64,000 nucleotides of DNA from Pleurodeles waltl (GCF_031143425.1 NC_090439.1:348186027-348250026); one strand, 5' to 3'; shown: positions 11,705 through 23,689, counted from the first letter of the stretch. The notes: generated by a model not told the origin, from the letters alone. Numbers and translations are program-made.

Positions 11705-12435
11705 GTGGAGCTCCTATGGCAGGGTAAGAGGTGTATGGTGGACTATTCACACTTAGACATGTGTGGGGCAAGGAGGGGCATCAAAGTCCCTAACTTAGAA
11801 TTTTATTATTTTGCTGCCCAACTGCAGCATACAGTGCACTGATTGGATTGAGAGGTGAACTGGGAGAGATCTCTCTGGGAGGACTCTCATGACAGGCACC
11901 AACTAGAGGAGCTGCTATTTCTCCCACATGTGATTTGTTTGATGGTTAGGAGTAGTGAAGCAGGTACTGAGGAGGGCAGTGCCCCTGATATGGAAATGTG
12001 GTTGATATTCCCTTTTGCACGGATCACCCAAATAATGGCGGTTGACAAATGGCAGGAAGGTGGCTGCATAATGTTGTCGGATCTCTACCTGGAGGGACAA
12101 TTCGTCATCATACAAGAGGTGCAGCCAATCTTCAATCTAGGCACTGATCAGTTTTTACAATATGCTAAGATGACAGCCACAGCACCGCAGTTGTGGCCAC
12201 GATTCCCAGAGGTGCCTGAACCCACACATACTTTAGTCACACTAATACGCCTCTTTGCTATTTTGAGGCCCAACAGTACTTAGCGACTACTGAGTGTCTT
12301 TTTCAGGCTCTCCAGGAGGAGCCCCAGCAGGCATTTGTTAATTGTTTGTGGAACGTCCCAACCTGTCGCCCTCTTGAGTTGTACCAAAATTGCAGTTCAA
12401 AAGTCGACTACTCCTGGACAGTGCCATATCATATG
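11705..12435 (+). pseudogene. LINE ORF2 C-terminal relic
   Basis: The region continues the LINE downstream of the RT thumb. A GRRGIKVPNLEFYYFAAQLQH-like block near 11772-11830 (read across frames) matches the conserved GGLGLP...YYLAAQL region of L1-like ORF2. The open frame 11855-12283 covers most of what follows, with low similarity to anything recognisable. The segment ends at the solo-LTR insertion. Confidence 0.65.
12431..12435. repeat. Target-site duplication ATATG, left copy
   Basis: The five bases ATATG before TGTAGGA are repeated exactly after the LTR end at 15215-15219. Confidence 0.85.
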
Positions 12436-14752
12436 TGTAGGAAAGTACCCTCTTTTTGGCATGGTTACCCCCACTTTTTGCCTGCTATCAGTGTGCTATT
12501 CTGTTTTCACTGGGATCCTGCTAACCAGTGATTGTGCTCTCTCTCCAAATTTGGTTACCTTGGACCTTTGTGCACTCCACAATTAGCATAGTGGTGTCCC
12601 CTTATAAGTCCCTAGTGTGTAGTACTTAGGTACCCAGGGCACTGGGAAAACACGGACCCCCCTGAGCTGCAGCATGTATTATGCCACCTGTGGGAGCCCA
12701 TGCAAAATGTGTCTGCAGGACTGCCCTTGCAGCCTGAGAGAAAAGGTGCATGTACCCTTTCACCAGGCCACTGTAAGTCACCCCTATGGTAGGCCTTTCC
12801 AGCCCAAAGGGCAGGGTGCAGGTCACTGTGTGTGAGGTCATTCCTGCATGAGCAGAGGTGCCCCTATAAACTGCAGTCCCATTGCACTGGACTTTGTAAT
12901 TCTGGGGAAGCCATTTTACTCGTGTACTGGACACAGGTCATTGCCCATGCTGCAGCAGCCCTTCAGAAAGGTGTCTGACAACCTGCATCTTGAACAGCTC
13001 AGACAGGGGAAGGTAGAACAAAGGATTTTCTGTGGAGAGCGAGGCAACACCCTTTCCCTTGGAAATAGGTGCTACAAGGCTTAGGAGGTGTAGCCTCCAC
13101 AAGCCACCGGTTTGCTTTGAAGGCCACATTTGGTGCCCTACTTGCATAAACCAGTTTGCATCAGCTCAGGGCCCACAAGTCCCTGCTCTGGCAACAAACT
13201 GGACAAAGGAAAGGGGAGTGACCACTTCCTTGCCCATCACCACCCAGGGGTAGTGCCCAGAGTTCCTCCAGGTGGTCACTTGATTCTGCCATTTTAAAAC
13301 CAAGATGTGCAGAGGCCATTGGGAGCATCTGAGTGGTCAAGTCAGGCACGTGACATCAGAGACCCCTCCTGATAGGTGGTTACTGTGTAAGGTGACCAAA
13401 CCCCCTTTTAAGGCTATTTAGGGACTCCCTTGCAGGAGGGCCTTCAGATTCGATGTGCAAGACTCTGCCAAGACACCTCTGCATTGTTTACTTCTGCTCC
13501 TGGCCACCGGAACCACAACTGGACACTTCAGGAACCAACAAGACTGCAACTCCCGAGGCGACCTCGCCTTGCACCATTGTTTCCCTTGCTCCCTCCAGCA
13601 ACTGCAACATTTCCACAGCTGTCCATCCTCTGGGGCTGGCAAGACTTCAGCTGCACTAGGAAGCAAGAAGGGATCTCCCTTGGAGTGAAGGAGTCACTCC
13701 CCTGCATCCTTAGGCACCTACAGCAACGATGTCCAGCTGCATGGACCTGCTCTTCTCTGGAACTGCTTGGGTCCTGCATCACAGGTGGTGGTCTGGAGTG
13801 GTCCACTTAGTCATCTTTGCCCGCTGTCCAACTTGGGAGATGGTGAGCCCTTATGTTTCTTTGCAGGACAGTACCGCTGCGCACCACGACTATTGCAGCA
13901 ACCAAAGCTTGTTGTCGCCTGCTCCAAGGGATCTTCAGGCTCCCAGTAGCCTTCATCCTTGCAAGGACAGTGTCTCCTCTTCTGCTCCAGCGATGTGGGA
14001 CACCTCTCCAGGATGCTGATTGGGACTCACTCCAACTTACTGTGCCTGCTGCCAGTGGGTTGCCCGTGGGGGCTGCGACTCCTTCTGCTGGCTCTCCCGA
14101 CTGCTGAGGGTCAGCTCGGACTCATCTCTAAGGGTCGAGTCCCCTGGACCTGGCTGGTCCTCTTCAGCCTTACAACTCTTATTTTGCCTCCTCTCGTATT
14201 TGCCAAGGCTTGTTGGTGGTTCTCCTAACCACTTACCATCTTCGACCCGGCGGCCAAAGTGGGACACCATCTGCACTGCTCCTAAGACTCCTCTACAGCT
14301 CCTGGACTCTACAGCTAGTTTTCTTCTTCCCCCATCCACCTGGATCTTTATCCAAAGAAGGGTGGGTAGTGGCTCCTGCCCGGACTGGATACTCCATCGT
14401 GGACTGGACTCTGTCCCCCTGTTTTACAGGTCCTCATCTTCCAGAATCCACCTTTGGTTTCCTCTTGTTTGGTCCAGTTCTTCCACAATTCATTTTCTAA
14501 ATCCTCTTGTTAGTCCTTGGGTAAACCAGGTAGTTACTTCTGCTCTCCTGGTCGCAGGGGGTCACTACGGGTACTCACTTCTTGGGGTCCCGAGTTCACC
14601 CAGCTCCCTTCTAACTACTCCATACCTTTGGGTGGGGGACTTCACTTCGCATTCCACTATTTTAGTATATGGTTTGGCCCTCACCTAGGGCCCTAGTTAT
14701 TTTCTACAATCCCTTCCAATGCTTGTTGTTTCTATGCTAATTTCTGATTGCT

Positions 14753-14756
<4 letters not shown>

Positions 14757-14823
<67 letters not shown>

Positions 14824-14853
14824 TTATATATATTTATGTGTGGTGTATATATA

Positions 14854-14899
<46 letters not shown>

Positions 14900-14923
14900 C
14901 ACACATATATATAAATAGATAGC
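14757..14923. repeat. (TA)n microsatellite with interruptions
   Basis: An almost pure TA run of about 60 bases, then TTTATTTATATA and GTGTGT interruptions, then a second TA run, then ACACACATATATA. It lies inside the solo LTR upstream of its polyadenylation signal and may inflate its length. Confidence 0.95.
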
Positions 14924-14981
14924 GTATTCTTACCTCCGGTTGGGGGGGCTGCCTATAAGTAATCTAGTGTAGTGTTCCTGT

Positions 14982-14987
14982 AATAAA
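14982..14987 (+). promoter_or_regulatory. LTR polyadenylation signal AATAAA
   Basis: Canonical AATAAA followed within 30 bases by T- and GT-rich sequence, about 230 bp from the LTR 3' end. The complete copy at 21663-24485 has GATAAA in the corresponding place (24237-24242). Confidence 0.6.
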
Positions 14988-15214
14988 GTACCTTTATTTT
15001 TGTAACACTGTGTGGTTACTTTCATGTGTGATAAGTTACTGTGTGACTATTGTGGTATTGCATAAGCTTTGCATGTCTCCTAGATAACTCATGGCTGCTC
15101 ATCCACAGCTACTTCTAGAGAGCCCTGGCTTCCTAGACTAATAGGGGCGGCCTGGACGTGCTATAAGGTGCCAACACCATAGGTGTCCACCACACACCAC
15201 GGCAGCGTCCTACA

Positions 15215-15303
15215 ATATGTATGCAATCTGCCACCTACGCATGGCACTTACAGCAGATGGAGTGGAGGCACCGTGGGGAAAGATATGTCATGTGTATGAT
15301 ATT
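15215..15303 (+). pseudogene. Continuation of the L1/Tx1-like LINE between two LTR copies
   Basis: Removing the solo LTR and one ATATG copy joins this 89-bp stretch to the LINE at 12435 without a stop in two frames. Its ERYVMCMIF-like reading is weakly compatible with the Cys/His tail of L1-type ORF2. The main support is positional: the exact duplication shows that this is the far side of the same insertion target. Confidence 0.7.
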
Positions 15304-16700
15304 TGTTGGAAATGGCCCTTTTTGCGGGTTCATCCCCAGACTTTTTGCCTCCTTCCTCCTATTTTTTCTGACCTCTTGTTGTTGGCTCTAGGACTCTGAG
15401 CACTTTACCACTGCTGATCAGTGCTAAAGTGCAGGTGCTCTCCCTTCTAAAGTTGATATGATTGGCTTATACCTAATTGGCATATTTAATTAACCTGTGA
15501 GTCCCTTGTACAGTGGTATTCCTATACCCAGGGCATGTAAATTAAATGCTACTAGTGGGCCTGCAGCACTGCTTGCTCCATCCACAGAAGTATCCTTTCA
15601 AACCCGTCTCAGGCCTGCTAGCACAGGGCCTGCATGTGCTGTTTACTATTACAGGGACCTGGCATCTAAATTTACTTGCCAGGCCCAGAACTCCCCTTTT
15701 ACTGCATGTAAGTCACCCCTAAGGTAGGCCCTAGCTAGCCCTATGGGCAGGGTGCTATGTATGAAGAAGGCAGGACAGGTGCCTGGTTGCATGGCCTGCC
15801 CTGGTAATGACAAACAGCCTATTTGGTTCCTCCCTGCTGCGAGTGCTGTCTTCTCATAGGATTGCATTAGCAATGCCCTGCCTTTTGTCTAGGGGGTATT
15901 GTCTGATTTATGAGACGGTATATGTTTGGTATGGTTGTAATGGTAGTGAGAAATGCTGCTTACTGGTGGTTTTTTTATTATCATAACAAAAATGCCACTT
16001 CTAGAAAGTGAGCATTTCTCTTTGCTTATGATTCTGTTGTTTTGCAGCATGACTCCAATCCACATCTGGGCAGAGTGACACTTTGGTTTGTCCATACTTT
16101 TCAGACAGCATGTACACAGGGAGAGTGGAGGTGTCACAGAGGTGCATCTACATATTGAATGGTCTTCCTGGGCTGAGAGAAGGGGAGGCGGGGCACACTT
16201 CCATCCATAAAGGCTGTGCCCTGGCCTCACACAAAGGGCTCGTTTACCCCCAGCTGATGTTTGGAGCTTGTGTTGGTGGAGAGAGGGACACTCCCAGAAC
16301 CAGTTGTAACTGGGTGGAACCTCCTCTCCCCCTCTTTGTTAAACCTTTGCAAAACTGAGTATAAGTACAGGGGATTTTCCCCACAATTTAGAAACACTCT
16401 GGACTTTAACAGGCTTGTAACTGGACACAGAATGCTGCTGGAGGGACTCACCGGGAACCGCCTTGGACTGCTGCTGCTGTGCTGACCTTTCACCTGCCAG
16501 ATCACATGGAGGAACTGCCATTGTCTACATCACTTGGTGCTTGCCTGCTGCTGGGCCCTACCACCCCGTGCTCCACTTGTGTCCTCCTTGGGCTGGGTGC
16601 AGTGGCCCCTGCCCCCTGCAATTGCTGGTTTTGCTGCGCTAAGAAGTGCTTTACCCTTGATTGATGCAGTGCAAAGAAGAGCACAAGCACTTGATCCTTT
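15304..16700 (+). mobile_element. Partial LTR of the same family (3' end unclear)
   Basis: It begins TGTTGGAAATGGCCC, as the complete copy does at 21663 (TGTTGGAATTTACCC). It then shares long diverged blocks: CTCTGAGCACTTTACCACTG, GTGGGCCTGCAGCACTG, AAGTCACCCCTAAGGTAGGC, GCCACTTCTAGAAAGTGAGC and CTGTGCCCTGGCCTCACACA. A TATA-like GAGTATAAGTAC near 16360 is placed like GGGTATAAGAAG in the other copy, each followed 25-30 bp on by TTTAGAACAC or a close variant. Similarity fades after about 16.5-16.7 kb, and no 3' terminus with a matching duplication (ATATT expected) was found. It appears truncated or rearranged. Confidence 0.75.
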
Positions 16701-17389
16701 GAGCCAATGCCCAGAGAGAGCTGTGTTTTTTTAATGATTGTCCTGAAGCGCTATGTAAGTCGATAACAGCATGTGAAAAGCACTGCCTGAGGAAGCCCAG
16801 CACGCCCGAAGCATTCCCCGTGATTGGTGCCCCTGGGGCACCAGAGTGCATTAGGAAGTGCCCTCAGGGGTCAGGAGAGCTTTTGGTGGTGCCCCCAGGC
16901 ACCAGCAAGAGCGTCTCTTCGATATGCTCATGGCCACGACCTGGGGAGAAACCAAGTTTGCCTGCCGATCGGACAGGACAAAGGCACCATTGTTGGAGAA
17001 AGATACATGATTGGTGTGCCTCGCTCCGAGGAGGTGCGGGGCTGGTGCACCCACGACATCAGCAGGAGCCCATCTGCTACTGGCACAGGTTAGCAGCGGC
17101 CCGGGGAAGCCCTGGGTCTGACTTCGGGTCCCCTGTCCATTTTGGCCCTTGAGTGCTCAATGAGAGGCCAGGGTAGCTGGCCCACGCGTGCCAGGGAGGC
17201 TTACCTCTTTTCTTCCCAACAAAGAGCCTTTGAAGTGCACAAGATCCCTACCCTACCTTCCCTGGCTCCAGCCACTCTACGGGGCGTTATGCAGCACTTT
17301 GTGAGAGGAGACACAGCCCTGTTCATTTTCAGGTGTGTCAACTCCTCCATCCCATCTAGCCCAGGAAGACCTATCTTCCTGGTGATGGG
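16701..17389. other. GC-rich non-coding stretch, probably remaining LTR or adjacent repeat
   Basis: Several overlapping open frames of 60-110 codons exist on both strands, with no recognisable domain, as expected for GC-rich sequence with few stops. GAAGCGCTATGTAAGTCGATAA near 16747 looks like the 3' end of a small retroposon but is not sufficient for a call. Confidence 0.4.
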
Positions 17390-18249
17390 CCATCATAATG
17401 AAAATGTAACACCCCAGCTCCCTTTGCATGTGACTGTCTAAAATAAATGCACAAAACCCAGCTATCACCTACCCCAGACTTCTAGTCAGAGACAGGCAGA
17501 TGCAGAGAATGGTTAAAGGAAGAAAATGCCAACTTTCTAAAAGTAGCATTTTCAGACTTACAATTTAAAATCCAACTTCACCATACGTTGTAATTTTAAA
17601 TTGTGAATCCAGAGATAGCCATCTCCAAATTTCTATCTTTTCCCAACTGAACATTACACTTAAAGATTGCTTCAAGGTAACCCAATGTTAATCTGTGAGT
17701 CAGATAGGCCTCACAGTAGTGAAAAATGAATTTAATAGTTTTCACTAACAGGACATGTTAAACCTAAAGGTACATATCCAACTTTTTTACATACACTGCA
17801 CCCTGCCCTTGGGGCTAACCAGGGCCAAACTAGGGGTGACTTGTATGTACTAAAAATGAAAGTTCGGCCCTGGCAAGTGTTTATACTTGCCAGGTTAAAA
17901 TTGTAGTTTGATACTGCAAATACAGGCTCTGCAGTGGCAGGCCTGAGACATGTTTAAAGGGCTACTGTAGTAAATGGCACAATAAGTGCTGCAGGCCCAC
18001 CAGTAGCATTTAATTTACAGGGCCTGTACACATATAGGTCACTTTACTAGGGACTTACAAGTAAATTATATATGCTAATTGTGGATGTTAATGTTCCCAT
18101 GTTTTAAGCAGCGAGCACATGCACATTAGCACTGCTAAGCAGTGGTAAAGTGCCAAGAGCCCTAAAGCCAACAAAAATGAATTCAGCACAAAGTGGAGGG
18201 AAAATACCAAATGTCTTGGGATGACCATGAAGAAAGGACCAGGTCCAAC
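17390..18249 (-). mobile_element. Inverted partial copy of the solo-LTR family (5' part)
   Basis: Read on the minus strand from 18249, the sequence starts TGTTGGACC and then shows TTGTTGGCTTTAGGGCTCTT, TTTACCACTGCTTAGCAGTG, GTGGGCCTGCAGCAC and AAGTCACCCCTAGTTTGGCC, followed by GGGCAGGGTGCAGTGTATG. These are the same blocks in the same order as in the plus-strand copies. The 3' portion is missing, so the right end of the homology (low coordinate) is approximate. Confidence 0.75.
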
Positions 18250-18829
18250 AGAAAGTAAGAAAATTGACACTGCAATAAAACATGGCCACTAGTGGCTGCT
18301 GCACAAAGGCAAATTGCCAATTGAAAAGCCCTGCTTGCCAGATACAACAGGCTGGAAGAGTTGCTCAAGCACATCCTAGATACATAACAGAAAAGAGCAA
18401 TTGAGATTGTACAAGAAAGTAAAAACACTTCCAATTCTAATATCATGTTTGCACAGGACACAGCAAACACAACTCACAGGAGAGGCACACCAGCATCACT
18501 CTGTGCTGCCATGCTTGGATTAGTGTATCTGGCTTCCACTCTGAGCTCCAACAGCACCTAATGGACTGCTTTTCAATGGTGAACACCTCACCTCATTTTA
18601 ACAAGATGCTAGAAAAAATCTAAAATTATATGGAATTTAAATTCCGTGGGTGTTATACAACATCAAAAGCAAAGAACTGTTTTATTCTGACTGCAAAACT
18701 GTGCATCCTCCAACGCAACATCTCCTACTTCTAGAACCCAACACTAGCTGCAGCAACCCTTTCAGGAAGGCCCACAATCATTAGTCAAGGACAGCATTCT
18801 ATATCTGATTTGTGTGACAATGGTTATAC
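18250..18829. other. Unassigned; may be the 5' part of the DIRS-like element
   Basis: No recognisable coding motif. The position immediately before the DIRS-like reverse transcriptase is where a gag region would be expected, but no gag signature could be read. Confidence 0.35.
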
Positions 18830-21640
18830 CAAAACCCGAGGTGCCCAAGTTAGAGTCGCCTCTGCCTTCAAGAAATGAATGCCTTTCTTTCTACTCAGCC
18901 ATTCAAAACCTGTTGGGAACATGTAGATTATACTTTACCATTTGCAGAGAATAATCTTGTATCTGTGGGTTCATTTCATCATTGCCAATGGATATTGTCT
19001 AGAGTTTCAACCTTTACCACCAAACATACCACCCCACCCTCACAATATCAGCAAGGATCACTACAATCTCCTGCTAGGGGAGCAGCAAGGTTGTCTTCTC
19101 AAGAATGCTATAAACGTTGTCCCAGTACATTAAAGGGGACTAGGAGTATTTGCTCTCCATTTCCTAATGTCTATAAAGAACAAAACTGTGCAGCTGATCT
19201 GCAACCTCTAGGTTCTCAATTGCTACATTATGTCCTCTGACTTCAATATGTTGACTCTCCATGATGTTGTTACACTGTTCCAAGTGGGAGACTAACTAGC
19301 AAACCTCAACCATGCCTATTTCCATATTCCATCCTTACAGCTCACTACCAGTACCTCAAGTTTCTTGGTAAATCAAGTTCATTTACAATTCAAAGTCCCA
19401 ACCTTTGGGGTTGCTAAAGCTCTGACAGTGTTTTCCAAATGCTGACAGTGGTGGCTGTGTATGTGTTATGCAGTCCAACACCTACACAGTCAGGTGTTCA
19501 TTGGAGCTAAATTATTTGCAGATTTGGGAAAAAAGTGGCCAAACAATGAGTTAATGGAGTTTCTAAACCCTGCTCTCCTTTACCAGACTTTGCATCCTCT
19601 GAAAGTGAAAATGATAATTACACTTTCAGAAATGATTTAATTCAAGCAGACCCTCCATCACTTTTTCTATGTTTCAGTGCAACACCCTAAGTGGGTCAGG
19701 TATGCCCAGGCTTATGTCCAGTGCACACTGTGCCATGGGAACCCAGCTATACACAACAAATGAGCGCTAATAAGGTCAAAACTGGTCTTGAGTTGCTTTT
19801 GTTGTAGTTCAGGGAGGACTTGGCCTAGCAGTTTGTGCTGGACTGTTCCTATTGGAGCAGGGTTAATACTGATTTATATTTGGTGAGGTCCAGGCTGAAG
19901 GAGCATGGTGAGCAAACTAATGATGGAATGGGATTCACACTCAAGTAATTACCAGTGGCTGAGATTAATTCAAGCATTCCATCCATCACTTTTTTGTATA
20001 CTTCATTTTCTTTTAGGAATGATGACATCATGCAGTATGATAATGTGCTTTGAATTAAAGAAGGCTTTTCCAGACAATGGCCAAAAGGGACTTTTCAATT
20101 GGTCATATTTAGTGTTGGTAGAGCCCAGTGTTCATCACAAACTGCAATGATTTAACTACAAATACCTGTTACTGGCGTGTTGGTTTTCCCCCCACTGCCA
20201 CAGACAACCATAAATACTGACTTCTCCCTCCTGGGGTGGGGAGTTTGCATGGATATCCTCACAATCCAGGGTCTGTGGTCCCTGTAACATGGTAGCCTGT
20301 ACATCAGTGTGCCAGAACTCATGCAGTTGCAGTTACCTGTTTAAGCTTTTCGGAATGGAATTTGCACAAAGCGGTTCTTATTCAAATGGACCACATCATC
20401 AACATGTATGTAATGCAAAAGCATGGGGGCCCACACTCGCTGCAACTGTCCGAACTTGGGCAAACACTTTGGCATTGGGCCATTTGTCATCAACTATCCT
20501 TATTAGCGGAACACATCTCAAGCAAGAGTCATCAACAAACTCATAAATGGTAGATCAAATTTAGGGTGCTCAATCGTTGCTTCTAAATTTGCGGCATGCC
20601 AGAAATTGACCTATTCCCCAAACACACAAACACAAAAAATGCCAAAACTTTGTATCCGTGTAAATTCATCCGCACTCCATTGGCAATGATTTATGGATCG
20701 GCTGGTCAGGGATATTTTCATACATTTTCTTCCTGCCCATAGTCTCCATGTGTCAGCAAATAAATGTGGCAAGAACCAATGATGTTGATCTTCACTGTCC
20801 CAACCTAGACTGGTTTAGTGCAGTTTTCTCTATTTCTAGAAATTTCTATTCCCCCTCACAAAAAGTGGCACAACATCAGAGCCAGTTATTATTCACAAAC
20901 TTCAGGTTGCTGAATCTTGCAATTTGACTCTGGAGGTCTGGTACTTACAGTATCCTGATGAATGCATTCAAGTCTTATTAGAGGCTAGAGAACTTACTAT
21001 GGGAGAATGTTATGCAGCTAATGGAAGCGATTTGTGCAATAATATAACAATCTTAACAGAGAACTTGTGATTGTCTCAGTACATCTCATTATTTGATACT
21101 TGTTACACATACAAAAACCAGGGCTGTCCTTTTCTTCAGTATGTTTACATATAGCAGCAATTGCCGCCTACCTACAGAAGAGGGAACAGAGATCTATATT
21201 TAGAATTCCTGTTGTTAATACCATCGTGAAATGTATTAAGAGGGTAATGCCTCTTAGATTACTACCACTCCCTTCATGGCACCTTTATATTTTCCTTAGT
21301 AGACTTATGGGGCTTCCGTTTGGGCCCCACAGCAGTTTGTATCTCAGGAAGTGTCGCCCCTTGTATCTATAACTTAACTCAGTACAGAGCAAGCATGCTT
21401 CATGAGGTACAGAACTTTTAATACAAATACACAAAGATTGAGTTTTCAATAGGACACATCCTCGTTTCTTGCCAAAAGTCATCTCTCTTTTTTATTGTAT
21501 TCTGCCTATTGGTTTCCCTTACTGCTTCCCGTGACTACAGTTGGTGCCAGAGAGTAGAGCCCCTGTCTACTATGTTGATCACATCAAGGCAATTAGAAAA
21601 AACAAGAAACCGCTATTTCATTACCTCTGATGCACCGTGG
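18830..21640 (+). mobile_element. Decayed DIRS-like tyrosine-recombinase retrotransposon
   Basis: Reverse transcriptase entry blocks (LHDVVTLFQVGD near 19258, then AYFHIP near 19314) precede the well preserved FLVNQVHLQFKVPTFGVAKAL at about 19360-19425, which corresponds to the DIRS palm region before YxDD. The RNase H part follows: GWG, ILTIQGLWS near 20256-20280, and the region ending with AEHISSKS near 20509, equivalent to the HLPGxxN motif. A recombinase-like leader (TGLVQFSLFLEIS near 20810) comes after that. Frames shift repeatedly and YxDD was not found intact. Boundaries are approximate, since the inverted repeats of DIRS were not identified. This lineage differs from the Ngaro-like element at 41-47 kb. 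Confidence 0.72.
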
Positions 21641-22140
21641 AAACGGAAACACAAATGGTGGTTGTTGGAATTTACCCTTTTGTAGGGTCATCCCCCTTTT
21701 GCCTCCTGCCTGCTACTTTTTCTGACCTGTTTTTGTTGGCTTTTTGAACTCTGAGCACATTACCACTGCTAACCAGTCCTAAAGTGCACATGCTCTCTGT
21801 GTAAATCGTATGGTTGATTGGTTTATCCATGATTGGCAAATTTGATTTATTATTAAGTCCCTAGTAAAGAGCACTAGAGGTGCCCAGGGCCTGTAAACCA
21901 AATGCTACTAGTGGGCCTGCAGCACTGGTTGTGCCACCCACATAAGTATCTCTGTACTCATGTCTCAGACCTGCCACTGCAGTGTCTGTGTGTGCAGTTT
22001 TAAACTGTAAATTCGACTTGGCCAGTGCACCCACTTGCCAGGCCTAAGCCTTCCCTTTTCTTACATATAAGACACCCCTAAGGTAGGCCCTAGGTAGCCC
22101 CAAGGGCAGGGTGCAGTGTATGGTTAAGGTAGGACATATA

Positions 22141-22740
22141 GTGCCTCATTCCGACCCTGGCCGGCGGCGGTAGCCGCTGGCCTGGCGGGGCCCGCCAGAA
22201 TACCGCTGCGCCGTCAAAAGACCGCCGCGGGTATTCTGGGATTCCCGCTGGGCTGGCGGGCGACCGCCAGAAGGCCGCCCGCCAGCCCAGCGGGAAACAC
22301 CCTTCCATGAGGATGCCGGCTCCGAATGGAGCCGGCGGAGTGGAAGGTGTGCGACAGGTGCAGTTGCACCCGTCGCGATTTTCAGTGTCTGCATGGCAGA
22401 CACTGAAAATCTTGGTGGGGCCCTGTTACGGGGGCCCCTGCAGTGCCCATGCCATTGTCATGGGCACTGCAGGGGCCCCACGACACCCCCATACCGCCAT
22501 TCTCTTCTTGGCGGCCAAAACCGCCAGGAACAGGATGGCGGTATGGGGCTCAGAATCCCCATGGGGGCGCAGCAAGCTGCGCCGCAATGGAGGATTCCGC
22601 AGGGCAGCGGGAAACCGGCGGTACACCGCCGGTTTTCCGTTTCTGACCGCGGCTGTACCGCCGCTGTCAGAATGCCCATGGGAGCACCGGCAGCCTGTTG
22701 GCGGTGCTCCCGAGGTCGTTGGCGGGTCAGAATGACCCCC
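22141..22740. mobile_element. MITE nested in the solo LTR, 600 bp, TSD ATA
   Basis: The termini are GTGCCTCATTCCGACCC and GGGTCAGAATGACCCCC, imperfect inverted repeats, flanked by ATA (22138-22140 and 22741-22743). The interior is GC-rich and built of inverted CCGCCAG/CTGGCGG-type words, so it can fold extensively. It belongs to the same superfamily as 48082-48654 and 39204-39374. All long open frames here, on both strands, are explained by this composition. No transposase. Confidence 0.83.
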
Positions 22741-23689
22741 ATAGTTATGTGTTTTATATGTCCTGACAGTGAAATATTGATAAATTCGGTACTCACTGTT
22801 GCAAGGCCTGTCCCTCTCATAGGTTAACATGGGGGCTACCTTTAACTATGATTAAAGTGTAGATTCCTTTTGGGAGCGGATAGACGTTTGGGGTCTCTGA
22901 GCTCACAATTTAAAAATACATCTTTTAGTAAAGTTGATTTTTAGATTGTGTGTTTGAAAATGTCACTTTTAGAAAGTGAGCATTTTCTTGCTTAAACCAT
23001 TTCTGTGACTCTGCCTGTTTGTGGATTCCCTGTCTGGGTCAGTTTGACAGTTGGGCTGGTTGGACGTCTCACTAGACAGTGACACAAAGGGAGCTAGGGT
23101 GTAGTTTGCATTTCCTGATGAGCCATCTCTGCTAGGAGGGAGGGGAGGAGTGGTCACTCACACCTGAAAGGGCTGTGCCTGCCCTCACACAATGCAGTCT
23201 CCAACCCCCTGGTGTATGTCTGGAGCCTGGCCTGGGCAAGGTAGGATTTCACAAACAAAAGAGACTTTGCTTTGAAGTAAGCCTACTTCAAAGGACAAAA
23301 TGGGTATAAGAAGGGCACCCAAAACCACAGACTTTAGAACACTTCTGGAAACCAAGAGGAACCTCTGCCTGGAGAAGAGCTGAAGAGCTTCCCTGCCTGT
23401 GCTTTGTGGAGCTATCCTGCAGTTGCTGCTTCTGCCTGTGCTAGAGGACAAAGACTGGACTTTGTGTTGCCTTCCTTCTTGTGAAGAACTCTCCAAGGGC
23501 TTAATTTAGAGCTTGCCTCCTGTTGTTTGAGAAGTCTCAGGGACAGCAAAGACTTCTCTCTGCCAGCACCTGGAGCCTCTGCTGAGACTCCTACTCTGCC
23601 AAGTGGTGCCCATCCAGTTCCTGGGACCCTGAAAGGAGAAGCTGGCAGCCCAAGAGTGACAAATCCATGCACGACCGCCGTGCGGGGAA

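Larger units (their letters stand above)
7086..12435 (+). mobile_element. L1/Tx1-like LINE, full-length but decayed, interrupted at its 3' end
   Basis: A 5' leader (about 7086-8400, edge approximate) is followed by an L1-type ORF1 relic, an APE endonuclease relic, a reverse transcriptase and a degraded C-terminal region, in canonical L1 order on the plus strand. The element is cut at 12435 by a solo LTR with a 5-bp duplication (ATATG) and continues for about 89 bp at 15215-15303, where another LTR copy starts. Several stops and frameshifts occur in each ORF. L1/Tx1 clade is inferred from the ORF1 RRM/CTD type and the RT motifs. The exact family cannot be named. Confidence 0.85.
12436..15214 (+). 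mobile_element. Solo LTR, 2,779 bp, TG...CA with 5-bp TSD
   Basis: The element starts TGTAGGAAAGTACC and ends GCGTCCTACA, giving TGTAGGA/TCCTACA inverted ends, with ATATG on both sides. Landmarks shared with three other copies in the window include AAGTCACCCCTATGGTAGGC followed by GGGCAGGGTGCA (near 12777-12822). AATAAA at 14982 followed by a GT-rich stretch lies about 230 bp before the 3' end, as expected for an LTR polyadenylation site with U5 behind it. No gag, pol or env is present, so it is read as a solo LTR left by recombination. It contains an AT microsatellite. Long open frames at 13.4-14.7 kb overlap in several frames and look fortuitous in this GC-rich part. Alternative: a non-autonomous large retrotransposon derivative. 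Confidence 0.82.

Noticed and set aside
13418..14688. Many overlapping open frames up to 222 codons on both strands
   Set aside because: They lie inside the GC-rich, stop-poor solo LTR and overlap on both strands in conflicting frames, with no domain or splice evidence.
14757..14923. AT-rich run as possible origin or promoter
   Set aside because: It is a simple (TA)n microsatellite with GT interruptions.
22307..22830. Open frames of 120-144 codons on both strands
   Set aside because: They are products of the GC-rich palindromic MITE at 22141-22740; the same peptides appear in opposite orientation.
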